A stretch of 26,703 nt of DNA from a virus, in IMG/VR virus record IMGVR_UViG_3300001814_000052, positions 1-26,703 of that record. One strand, written 5' to 3'. The position numbers and the translations under genes are program-made. Positions 15,368 through 22,192 of the stretch are shown here, in pieces. Numbering within the stretch: position 1 is the stretch's first letter; each line of letters starts with the position of its first letter. The notes under the pieces were generated by a model that ran no database searches, was not told where the DNA came from, and saw nothing but the letters and a program-made list of their open reading frames with translations.

Positions 15368-15982
15368 TTAGTCCTCCCTGTAATACAGATTGCCGCTGCC
15401 CTCAAACTCGATGCTCTCATTGACCACATCGTCGGCGGCTAATTCAATGCTGTCGCCCGCGATTACCGCGTAGCCCTCATAGCGGTTTTTGTTGGTGCCT
15501 GTATCCAAATACAGGGCCACGATGATTTCCCGGCCGAGCCTTTCCGACAAGCGCCCGTCCGCCCAGTAGCTCTCCGCGGAGGCCGTAAACCCCTTCACGG
15601 CGGGCAGGTGTTCCTTCCAGCCCTCACTCGCAAAGGTGGTTATATCCGCCGTGTCTGCCGCCAGCTCGGCGCTCCAGTTAAAGAAGCCGCCCGCCTGGTC
15701 AACGTTTACGCTTTTGCCGCTGACCGTCACCGTGGCTCCTTCAGGCAGCGGCGCTAAAAAGCGGACCACGCCGCCCAAGTGCTCTACGGTAAACCCGCCG
15801 CTCACCGCCACATCGTTGACGTACACCACAACGGGCGTGTTTTTGTCCAGATACCTTAATGTTTCGTTTTCAATGGTATAGGCCGTCCTCTGCGGGTTGC
15901 CCGCGGCGCTTTCCTTGATAAAGGCCACCGGCTCAGCCTCCGTCTGCAGGAACACCGCGCCTACTTTGCCAGCTAAAGGCAT
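15368..15982 (-). CDS. Tail tube-like protein with extra N-terminal domain
   Basis: In this 204-residue protein, the C-terminal 105 residues clearly parallel the whole upstream 127-residue tail protein: shared W-S-A-E-L-A-A-D-T-A-D / W-T-L-E-L-G-A-D-T-L-D, a following W-K segment, A-S-A-E, Y-E-G / Y-S-G, and a final S-I-E-F-E-G-S-G / S-F-E-F-Q-G-T-G pattern. Between the short N-terminal strand and this core is an insert at about residues 33-95 of beta-strand character, possibly Ig-like. A tail tube subunit with a decoration domain is the best reading; one of the two paralogues may be the major tube protein and the other a minor or terminating one. The ATG at 15982 is 14 nt from the upstream stop with AAGGCGG upstream. 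Confidence 0.78.
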   Translation of the reverse strand: MPLAGKVGAVFLQTEAEPVAFIKESAAGNPQRTAYTIENETLRYLDKNTPVVVYVNDVAVSGGFTVEHLGGVVRFLAPLPEGATVTVSGKSVNVDQAGGFFNWSAELAADTADITTFASEGWKEHLPAVKGFTASAESYWADGRLSERLGREIIVALYLDTGTNKNRYEGYAVIAGDSIELAADDVVNESIEFEGSGNLYYRED

Positions 15983-15996
15983 GATTCTTCACCGCC

Positions 15997-16380
15997 TTAG
16001 TTGTATTCCAGCGCGCCGGTGCCCTGGAACTCGAAGGAGATGCTGACCGTATCGTCCACCGGGTCCTCCACGGACAGGCCGGAGATATGGGCGCTGCCGG
16101 AATAATAATTTGCCGCGTTGACATAGAGCCTGAGCGAGACTTCCGCGCCGTTTAAGTACGCTTCCTGCAGCGCCCTCTGGCCAGTGGCGTCCGTATGCAC
16201 CGAGTAGAAGCCTTCGGCCGATGCCGACCATTCCTTTAAACCGGCGATGAATTTCTTCCAGTCGTCGCCGAGGGCCGTTACGTCAAGCGTATCCGCGCCC
16301 AGCTCCAGTGTCCAGCTGCTGATATCCATGACGGCGCTTGCGCCCAGCCCCAATTTGCCGCTTTTACCTGCTATGGCCAT
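15997..16380 (-). CDS. Tail tube protein
   Basis: This 127-residue beta-rich protein has the compact shape of siphovirus tail tube subunits (TP901-1 major tail protein type): strand blocks around W-T-L-E-L near 22-26, S-A-S-A-E near 52-56, and a final F-E-F-Q-G-T-G-A-L-E. The shared core with its downstream neighbour shows tandem duplication. It follows the tail terminator gene by 3 nt and precedes the tail chaperone genes, the usual place for the tube gene. It would polymerise around the tape measure to form the tail tube. Confidence 0.8.
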   Translation of the reverse strand: MAIAGKSGKLGLGASAVMDISSWTLELGADTLDVTALGDDWKKFIAGLKEWSASAEGFYSVHTDATGQRALQEAYLNGAEVSLRLYVNAANYYSGSAHISGLSVEDPVDDTVSISFEFQGTGALEYN

Positions 16381-16383
16381 GGT

Positions 16384-16761
16384 TTAAACCTCCTCAAACT
16401 GAAATTCAAATTCCAGGGATACGGAATAAAGCCCCGTATCCTGTTCATAGTCGGACACTTCATCCAGGAGCAAGACAGCGCCGATGGTCAGGCCATTCAT
16501 CGCTCCGGTGAAGTCCTGCAGCGCCCCTTGGATGGTCTTAGCCGTCTCCGCCGCCTGTTTGTATGACTTGGCAAAGCAGCTAAACTGCAGCCGCTGCTTT
16601 ACAAAGCCAGTGTCCGCTGTCAGGCTGTGCAGCCGCTCTACCGAGACGGGGAAGTAGGCCACGGCCGGAAGATCGCGCTTTTGCGGCAAGAGGAATGGGT
16701 AGAGGACTCCCTTTAGTTTTGGCTGCAGATAGCCGCTGACCGCTTCCTCCAGTCTCATCAT
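16384..16761 (-). CDS. Tail completion/terminator protein
   Basis: This 125-residue protein resembles the gp17/tail-terminator type found between the gp10-like protein and the tube. It has an N-terminal helix (L-E-E-A-V-S-G-Y-L), a P-A-V-A-Y-F strand near 32-37, a helix near 65-82 (Y-K-Q-A-A-E-T-A-K-T-I-Q) and strands ending in S-L-E-F-E-F-Q-F-E. The start overlaps the stop of the upstream gene by 4 bp. Two adjacent ATGs occur, and the second may be used because GGGAGG lies 8 nt away. Tail terminators cap the finished tube and join it to the head. Confidence 0.75.
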   Translation of the reverse strand: MMRLEEAVSGYLQPKLKGVLYPFLLPQKRDLPAVAYFPVSVERLHSLTADTGFVKQRLQFSCFAKSYKQAAETAKTIQGALQDFTGAMNGLTIGAVLLLDEVSDYEQDTGLYSVSLEFEFQFEEV

Positions 16762-17165
16762 CTCACCCTCCCGATGGCTTGTAACAGCTCGTCGTTTACC
16801 GCCTTGGCGACGCTGCTCTTGTTCTCGTCAATAGCCGGGCGGAGAAAGGGCTGGGCCTTCATCTTGGATGTCCCCAGCTCCACCGGGGCGAAATGATCCG
16901 CCCCTTTTCCCCTGGTCACCACATGCTCGCTTTTGATATTGGGCTTACGCACCTTGCTTTTTTTAAGCGTTAAGCTATCCCGCAAAAGCCCGGTATCCAC
17001 CGGCGCTTTTTGCTTGGCTGCCGCCAGCACAATTTCGCCCCCGGCCCCTGAGGCTTTGTCCAGCGCCTCCGCCGCCGCGTCGCCCAGCTGCTCCACAAGT
17101 TTTATGACCTCGTCCAAGCCCTCGATATGCGTTTTCAGCTTCTTTACCCGCAGCCGCTTAGCCAT
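16758..17165 (-). CDS. HK97 gp10-like head-tail joining protein
   Basis: This 135-residue protein has an N-terminal region with I-E-G-L-D-E-V near 14-20, a helix (residues 20-50), and the family core A-P-V-D-T-G-L-L-R-D-S-L near 54-65. The V-E-L-G-T then P-F-L-R-P-A motif near 94-111 is diagnostic of HK97 gp10/minor tail completion proteins. The ATG at 17165 is used because AAGGAG lies upstream; it overlaps the previous gene by 8 bp. The protein helps join head and tail. Confidence 0.87.
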   Translation of the reverse strand: MAKRLRVKKLKTHIEGLDEVIKLVEQLGDAAAEALDKASGAGGEIVLAAAKQKAPVDTGLLRDSLTLKKSKVRKPNIKSEHVVTRGKGADHFAPVELGTSKMKAQPFLRPAIDENKSSVAKAVNDELLQAIGRVR

Positions 17166-17484
17166 CCGGGACACTCTCCTTGCACATGAGGTTGAGCTCG
17201 ACGCCGCGCTCCTCAAAATTCAGCGCGGAGATAATCTCAAAAACACGCGCGCCAAAGACGACGCGCATTTTCGGCGTGATCCCGCTGCGATAGCGCATGG
17301 TGACCTTTGTGGAAACCTCCGCGTTGGTTTGCGCGGAAGCGAAGTACTCCTTGCCCGAAACCGGCGTAATATTGGCCCAGACAGTCGCCACGTCCGTCCA
17401 TATCTGTTCCTCCGCGCCAAAGCTGTCTCTGTCGGCGGTATATGCCTGAATCCTGACCCGGTGCCGCAGTTTCCCGATTTTCAT
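17158..17484 (-). CDS. Head closure (head-tail adaptor) protein
   Basis: This 108-residue protein matches the SPP1 gp16-like head closure family: an N-terminal L-R-H-R-V-R-I-Q strand, W-T-D-V-A-T-V-W-A-N-I near 28-38, S-G-K-E-Y-F-A-S near 43-50, a Y-R-S-G-I near 65-69, and a C-terminal strand with E-R-G-V-E-L-N-L-M-C. Such proteins plug the connector after packaging. The ATG at 17484 forms TGATG with the preceding stop; two GTGs just upstream are less likely because the site GGAG then sits too close. Confidence 0.87.
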   Translation of the reverse strand: MKIGKLRHRVRIQAYTADRDSFGAEEQIWTDVATVWANITPVSGKEYFASAQTNAEVSTKVTMRYRSGITPKMRVVFGARVFEIISALNFEERGVELNLMCKESVPDG

Positions 17485-17762
17485 CACCACTCCGCCTTTC
17501 GGTAGGAGAAGAGCAGGGCCTTGAGCACCTGGGTCAGCTCGTCGTGTTTCAAGTCGTTTCGCTCCTCAAAAAGCTTGGCCACGGCGTAATAGACGGCGTG
17601 CTTGACCGGCTCGGGCACGCTTTGCGCAAACTCGCTCAAGGGGAAGCGCAGGACGCCTTCCACCAGCTCCTCTGCCGCTTCGATCAGGCTTTCGATGAGC
17701 GCGTCCTCAGCCTCACCGTCAACTCTCAGCCAGATTTTCGTATCTTCGAGTGTGACCGCCAC
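17484..17762 (-). CDS. Head-tail connector protein (gp6-like)
   Basis: This 92-residue, strongly acidic helical protein is typical of the HK97 gp6/QLRG connector family: V-T-L-E-D-T-K-I-W-L-R-V-D then a long helix (I-E-S-L-I-E-A-A-E-E-L-V-E) and V-K-H-A-V-Y-Y-A-V-A-K-L near the middle. It forms a ring under the portal. The GTG at 17762 is chosen over an upstream TTG because AAGGGGGG lies about 8 nt away. The gene follows the capsid gene after a gap with a stem-loop. Confidence 0.85.
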   Translation of the reverse strand: MAVTLEDTKIWLRVDGEAEDALIESLIEAAEELVEGVLRFPLSEFAQSVPEPVKHAVYYAVAKLFEERNDLKHDELTQVLKALLFSYRKAEW

Positions 17763-17791
17763 CGCATCCGCCCCCCTTTCCAAAACTGGCA

Positions 17792-17811
17792 GGCAGCCGT
17801 TTAGGGCTGCC
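17792..17811 (-). other. Stem-loop after the major capsid gene
   Basis: A perfect 7-bp inverted repeat (GGCAGCC and GGCTGCC) with a 6-nt loop lies 16 nt after the capsid stop. No run of T follows directly (TGCCAGTTTT), so it is a weak terminator at best. It may instead protect the 3' end of the capsid message, or partly lower expression of the connector genes. Confidence 0.5.
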
Positions 17812-17826
17812 CGCCGTAAGATAAAA

Positions 17827-19020
17827 CTACGCCTTTTGCTGCAATATCTTGATGGCCTCCGGCAGCACCAGCTTGCCGTCCACGCGCTGGGTGGCGATGA
17901 AGCCTACCTGCCCGGTGGGGGCGAACAGTTCGCTTAGCCGCTTGAACACCCGGCCCTGGCGGTCGGCCACCCAGTAGTAGCCGAAGTCGCCGAACACCAC
18001 GGTCTTGGCCCCCGCCTCGATTATCGGCACATAGGCCGAGGTGTACAAGGGACGGTTGAGGATGGTGTCGGGTGTTGCTTCCTTGATGGACGGCTGCCAG
18101 AGGTACTGGCCGGTGCTGTCTTTGAGCTTGCGGATGGCCTTGACCGTGGCGTCGTTCATGACAAAGACGGCTTTTTTGCGGTAAGGGGACTTGAGGCTGT
18201 AGAACAGGTCCAGTATTTCGTCTAAGGTGATAGCTGCCGCGGCGGCTGTGGTCGCGCCAACCTGCCCGCCGCCAGTGGCGGCAAGGATGCCGGTGGGTTT
18301 GCCAAGGCCGTCGCCCACAAAGAAAGCTTCCTCTTCCTTGGCGCCGATACGGCGGGCGAACTCCCGTGCGATGTAGTTCTCCAGATTGAAGACGCTGTCG
18401 TTTAACAGCTCCTCGCTGACCTTAATCATGGTGGCCAGCTTGAAAGCGCCGATGGACACCTGCCCGAAGCTGTCGTCGCTTTCGGGGATCTGCCCCTCCT
18501 CATCCACCCAGGAGGCGGTGCCTTTGCTTGCCACCACGGGGATCTTGCGGTCGCCGCTGGAGGTGGTAATGACATTGGCCAGCTGCCGGAAGATGTTTTC
18601 CTCCTCAAGCGACTTCACCAGAGTGCGCTCAAACTCATCAGGCACCAGGTAGCCGCCCTCGGTATCCTCGCCTACCTGCAGCGCGTTTTGGATATCGGCG
18701 GTGCGCTTGCCGCGCATGGCGTTCCAGAAGGCGCGCTTGTACTCGGCGGCGGCCCGGCCGCTCTTAGCCTCGCCGTAGGCAGACGGCTTGTTGGTGATGG
18801 GGTTATTGGTCGGCTGGGAAAGCTCCGCGTCAAGGGCGGCCTGGCGCTCCAGCCGCTCGATTTCCCTGCCCAGCGCCACCACGTCGCCCTCCATCTTCTC
18901 GTAGGCGGCGGTATCTTCCGCGGACAAAAGCCCGTCGCCGCCCCGCTTGCTGTCAAGGTAGGCCTTGGCCGCTTCCCAGGCCTTGGCGCGCTTTTCGCGC
19001 AGTTCCAGGATTTTGCTCAT
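17827..19020 (-). CDS. Major capsid protein, HK97 fold
   Basis: This 397-residue phage capsid protein has an N-terminal charged, helical delta domain (about residues 1-65, coiled-coil-like) that acts as an internal scaffold. The mature part probably begins near 105-115, just before the Q-V-G-E-D-T-E-G-G-Y-L-V-P motif that usually opens the HK97 core. The core includes A-S-W-V-D-E-E-G near 168-175, E-E-A-F-F-V-G-D-G near 231-239, and A-V-F-V-M-N-D-A-T near 284-292. Cleavage of the delta domain is expected from the neighbouring ClpP-type protease, which has the same gene order as HK97-like phages. The ATG at 19020 has a strong AAGGAGG site. Confidence 0.95.
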   Translation of the reverse strand: MSKILELREKRAKAWEAAKAYLDSKRGGDGLLSAEDTAAYEKMEGDVVALGREIERLERQAALDAELSQPTNNPITNKPSAYGEAKSGRAAAEYKRAFWNAMRGKRTADIQNALQVGEDTEGGYLVPDEFERTLVKSLEEENIFRQLANVITTSSGDRKIPVVASKGTASWVDEEGQIPESDDSFGQVSIGAFKLATMIKVSEELLNDSVFNLENYIAREFARRIGAKEEEAFFVGDGLGKPTGILAATGGGQVGATTAAAAAITLDEILDLFYSLKSPYRKKAVFVMNDATVKAIRKLKDSTGQYLWQPSIKEATPDTILNRPLYTSAYVPIIEAGAKTVVFGDFGYYWVADRQGRVFKRLSELFAPTGQVGFIATQRVDGKLVLPEAIKILQQKA

Positions 19021-19041
19021 TGTGTTTGTCCTCCTTAAAAT

Positions 19042-19398
19042 TTAGTGGGAAATTAATGAGAGCCGCTTATCCAGCGACTCGATGGGGGTACCCGTTTTCG
19101 GTTTGGCCTTGGGGATTTTCCCAAGCAGGGAGTTGGCGACCGCCATGCGGCTGAAGATCAGGCCTTCGCCTGAGTCTTGCGGTTCCTCGCTGGATGTGAA
19201 CATAATCTTGTCCGCAAAGCCGAGTTCCACAGCTTTTTTGGCGTTCATCCAGGTTTCCGCGTCCATCAGGTGGGAGAGTTTCACCCTTGAAAGGCCGGAC
19301 TTTAATTCATAAGCGTTGATGATGCTCTCCTTGACCTCATCAAGCAAGGCCTTAGCGCGTAGCATCTCCTCGCTGTCGCCGATGGCGATGGTGCTGGG
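19042..19398 (-). CDS. ClpP-like head maturation protease, 3' exon
   Basis: This exon codes 118 residues, beginning P-S-T-I-A-I-G-D immediately after the intron 3' end at 19399. It holds the rest of the ClpP fold: the E-M-L-R-A-K-A-L-L helix, Y-E-L-K-S-G-L near 40-46 of the exon, and M-D-A-E-T-W-M-N-A-K-K-A-V-E-L-G-F-A-D, which contains the probable catalytic Asp. Unspliced, an ATG at 19428 and about ten intron codons could open the frame, but these are not part of the protein. Joined to the 5' exon in frame it gives a 229-residue serine protease that cleaves capsid scaffolding. Confidence 0.88.
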   Translation of the reverse strand, partial: PSTIAIGDSEEMLRAKALLDEVKESIINAYELKSGLSRVKLSHLMDAETWMNAKKAVELGFADKIMFTSSEEPQDSGEGLIFSRMAVANSLLGKIPKAKPKTGTPIESLDKRLSLISH

Positions 19399-19459
19399 GT
19401 AGGGTAGGAAAACACCGCCTTGCCGCATCCCTGCGGTAGGTTTGTGCAGTCCCCCCTCC

Positions 19460-19493
19460 GAACCGGACTTACCCCTCTCAAGGTATCCGGCTC
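19460..19493 (-). ncRNA. Group II intron domain V (catalytic hairpin)
   Basis: A 34-nt hairpin on the minus strand starts GAGCCGGATACC and ends in GTCCGGTTC. The arms pair as in standard domain V, with the AGC triad at positions 2-4 and a purine-rich tetraloop (GAGA). It begins 13 nt after the stop codon of the intron-encoded protein, the usual place for domain V. This conservation indicates the ribozyme core is not visibly decayed. Confidence 0.88.
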
Positions 19494-19506
19494 TCCATTT
19501 GCGCTT

Positions 19507-21303
19507 TTACGCATGATAGCTCCTACCATGTATTTCATAATGGCATTTTTGACAGACCACAAGCGTTTTTCTCTTCCTTGAAATCATCACTTTTTCCCAC
19601 ATGGCTTTCCCTTTGAGATTTTTTAGTTTGTTGATATGGTGTATCTCAAATGGGGGGCTTTCTCCGCCGCACAACTCGCATTTGTTTGCTTTCAGGCGTT
19701 TTTCAAGTTCATTGAACCCATAATGCCTTTGGGGGATTGCATCCACATCGTCAGCATATTTCCAGCTTCTTTTCAGGTCTGTAAAGCGGACGATTACCAT
19801 TTGCTTCTGACCGCTTTTTGTTACATAGGGGATGCCCCATGTTTTTCCGAACCTGAATTTTTGGATTATCTGCGACATATTCATCTGATGTTTCCGAGCA
19901 AGTGTTTTCAGGCAGCTATACTCCATAAGGTATACAAAGTATTTTAGCTTGCTGAAATTGCTTGCCATACGATAATAGTTGCATATCCCGCGTGTTTGCG
20001 AGTTGTAGTGGTCTACGATTTCAAGGTCTGTGTTGTGCAGGACAGGGTTACAGTGTTGTGACTGCAATTTCCCATCTCTACCGACTTTCGCTATCTTTTT
20101 GTCTATTACAAACCGTTCGATTTTCTCGCCAAGCGGCACAAGTAATTCCACCGTTCCGTTGAGTGTGCGTTGCACAATTCCATCAGAACGGCGTTTTAGT
20201 TCACCAGTCCGCCGCACATTCACGTCATACCCCAGAAATCTGGCGTATTCTGCGCTGTGAGTGATTTTGGTCTTTTCATCGCTTAGTTCGAGTTTCAAGC
20301 GGTTTGCGAGAAATTCTTTCAAAAGAGTTTTTACCTGTTGGCATTCTTCCTTGGTGCCGTTCACGCCAATGAGAAAATCGTCCGCGTAACGCACATATAC
20401 CAATTTTTTATCAGTAGCGTCTTTCCATGGGATTTTGACAAGTTCCTTATGCAAACGCTTTTTGTCAGCCACGAGCCGTTGAATTTCTTCGGCGTTTTGG
20501 GCGGTTTTAAGCTGTCGGCGAACTTTTTCAATCTCCCATTGCTTGTCCGCATACTCTTTGGTGCAGGTGCGCTGTGGCGGTGCGTCAAACCCCTTTTTCA
20601 GTTCGTCCATCTTTTTGTCAAGTTCATGCAAGTAGATATTTGCGAGGATAGGTGAGATAATACCGCCTTGTGGCGTTCCGCTGTATGTCGCGTTATACTT
20701 CCAGTCCTCCAAATATCCCGCTTTAAGAAACTTTCCTATCAGATTTACAAACCGGGAGTCCTTGATTTTCTCGGACAGCAGCGATAGCAGGACAGAGTGG
20801 TCTATATTATCGAAGCAACCTTTTATGTCGCCCTCAATAAACCACCTTATACCGTTAAAGCCTTTGGTGATTTGTTGTATGGCCGTATGACAGCTTCTAT
20901 TCGGTCTGAATCCATGTGAACGGTCACTGAATATCGGCTCATATATTGCTTCAAGGTACATTCTGATAACATCCTGCACAATTTTATCGCGGAATGACGG
21001 GATTCCAAGCGGACGCATTTTCCCGTTTCGTTTTGGAATGTGCGTCCTGCGCACGGGTTTTGGCTCGTAATTCATATTCGCTAAATCTTGAATAATTTTT
21101 GCGATATATTCCGTACCAAAACCATCCGCCGTATCGCTATCAGTGCCTTTTGTCGCTGCGCCCTTGTTGGCATACAAATTTCTATATGCCGTATAGTAAA
21201 CGTCCTCTCTTAAAAGATAGCGGTAAAGTCGGGTAAACACCCCATCTTTATGGTCTGTTGAGCTTTTTCTGATACGTTCCAAAATCTCTGGCGTTGGTTT
21301 CAT
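19507..21303 (-). CDS. ltrA: Group II intron reverse transcriptase/maturase/endonuclease
   Basis: This 598-residue intron-encoded protein helps splicing and target-primed reverse transcription. The reverse transcriptase domain covers about residues 70-390: I-P-K-R-N-G-K-M-R-P-L-G-I-P near 89-102, H-G-F-R-P-N-R-S near 130-137, G-T-P-Q-G-G near 209-214 and catalytic Y-A-D-D at 306-309. A charged insertion of about 60 residues precedes the Y-A-D-D block. The maturase X domain lies at about 420-520. A C-terminal HNH endonuclease (about 542-598) has Cys542, Cys545, His555-His556, Cys584 and Cys587. The ATG at 21303 is preferred because GGGAGGAG lies about 9 nt upstream; an upstream in-frame ATG at 21366 lacks a good site. 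All motifs are intact, so the intron is probably mobile. Confidence 0.94.
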   Translation of the reverse strand: MKPTPEILERIRKSSTDHKDGVFTRLYRYLLREDVYYTAYRNLYANKGAATKGTDSDTADGFGTEYIAKIIQDLANMNYEPKPVRRTHIPKRNGKMRPLGIPSFRDKIVQDVIRMYLEAIYEPIFSDRSHGFRPNRSCHTAIQQITKGFNGIRWFIEGDIKGCFDNIDHSVLLSLLSEKIKDSRFVNLIGKFLKAGYLEDWKYNATYSGTPQGGIISPILANIYLHELDKKMDELKKGFDAPPQRTCTKEYADKQWEIEKVRRQLKTAQNAEEIQRLVADKKRLHKELVKIPWKDATDKKLVYVRYADDFLIGVNGTKEECQQVKTLLKEFLANRLKLELSDEKTKITHSAEYARFLGYDVNVRRTGELKRRSDGIVQRTLNGTVELLVPLGEKIERFVIDKKIAKVGRDGKLQSQHCNPVLHNTDLEIVDHYNSQTRGICNYYRMASNFSKLKYFVYLMEYSCLKTLARKHQMNMSQIIQKFRFGKTWGIPYVTKSGQKQMVIVRFTDLKRSWKYADDVDAIPQRHYGFNELEKRLKANKCELCGGESPPFEIHHINKLKNLKGKAMWEKVMISRKRKTLVVCQKCHYEIHGRSYHA

Positions 21304-21572
21304 TTGAGGTTTCTCCTCCCTTTCGCCATTGTTCTTGAAGTCGCGCAAACTGCGCCCCTTCGCCATGTAAGGGTCGTTATCCCTCGCGGACTACTATGGG
21401 CGCTCCGTACCCGTGGGTCATATTCAGGCGCAACCGCCATAGCCTTGCGGCATTGATCTTTAGGGTATCTCCAGTTAACATTTTCAACAGGTGTGGGAAT
21501 TGTCGGTTTCGCTTTCGGTTTCTTAACACAAGTTCTCTTGCTCACGGCGCGACGCTGTAATTACACTTTTGA

Positions 21573-21579
21573 CCACAAC
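21573..21579 (-). other. Intron EBS1 (target-recognition) sequence
   Basis: The minus-strand bases GTTGTGG pair perfectly with the seven bases that end the 5' exon (CCACAAC, 21866-21860). This is the main exon-recognition contact (EBS1/IBS1). A full 7-bp match supports that this is the intron's native or retargeted homing site. The second contact (EBS2) was not identified with certainty. Confidence 0.6.
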
Positions 21580-21859
21580 CCTATCAAAAGTCTATCGCGC
21601 ACGGGGTTTCAGGCTAGTTTCCCCGTTCCTATGATAACGGACGTAAAACCTCACGTTCACCAAACACAGGTTAAACCTCATATTCCCTTGTCATTGCGGC
21701 TCAGTCGTACCCTTTAGCCTTTGGATAACTTGCCGCTTTCCTGCCGTGCTTTGTTCCCGTACCAGCTTTCGCCTTTCGGTTAGGCAGGTTGACTTTCCCG
21801 TAATTATGGGAAGCGGGCACCTAAATTCCCGCAGTTGAAAACGCCCTATCTGGACGCAC

Positions 21860-22192
21860 GTTGTGGATCATCAGCATGGAGACGGGGGACATATACACCT
21901 CGCCGCCGGCCATGGCGATGACCGATGCGGCGCTGGCAGCGAGGCCGTCAATTTTGACGGTGACCTGCCCGGCATAGTCCATGAGCATGTTGTAAATCTG
22001 CGCCGCCGCGAAAACATCACCGCCGGGAGAGTTAATCCACACCGTGATGTTGCCCGCGCCCGCCAGCAGCTCGCCTTTAAACAGCTTGGGCGTCACCTCG
22101 TCGCCCCACCATGTTTCTTGCGCGATGGGGCCGTTTAAATAGAGGGTGCGCTCTTCGTCCGAATTGCGCACCCAGTTCCAGAATTTCCTCAT
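21860..22192 (-). CDS. ClpP-like head maturation protease, 5' exon
   Basis: This exon codes 111 residues of a ClpP-family serine protease: Y-L-N-G-P-I near 18-23, N-S-P-G-G-D-V near 54-60, the nucleophile in G-L-A-A-S (Ser87), and M-L-M-I-H-N ending with the probable catalytic His110. The exon stops one codon after that histidine at the group II intron. Read through, translation would add only a short intron-coded tail and stop. The ATG at 22192 overlaps the portal stop (ATGA). With the 3' exon the protein is 229 residues long, normal for phage ClpP-like prohead proteases. Confidence 0.9.

Larger units (their letters stand above)
19399..21859 (-). mobile_element. Complete group II intron inside the protease gene
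   Basis: The 2461-nt intron begins GTGCGTCCAGATAGGG, close to the start of Lactococcus Ll.LtrB, and ends CCTACCCTAC before exon CCCAGC. Domain V (19493-19460) is a 34-nt hairpin starting GAGCCG with the AGC catalytic triad. Domain VI follows, with a CCGCA-GGGA-TGCGG hairpin and a candidate branch-point A at 19405, 7 nt from the 3' end. The bases GTTGTGG at 21579-21573 pair with the last 7 exon bases CCACAAC (EBS1/IBS1). The 5' part (21859-about 21304) is the structured ribozyme without genes. Removing the intron joins the two protease exons exactly in frame. Confidence 0.93.

Noticed and set aside
19399-19428. ATG at 19428 as the start of a short separate protease-like gene
   Set aside because: The first ten codons are intron 3' end sequence; the protease frame continues exactly from the 5' exon after splicing.
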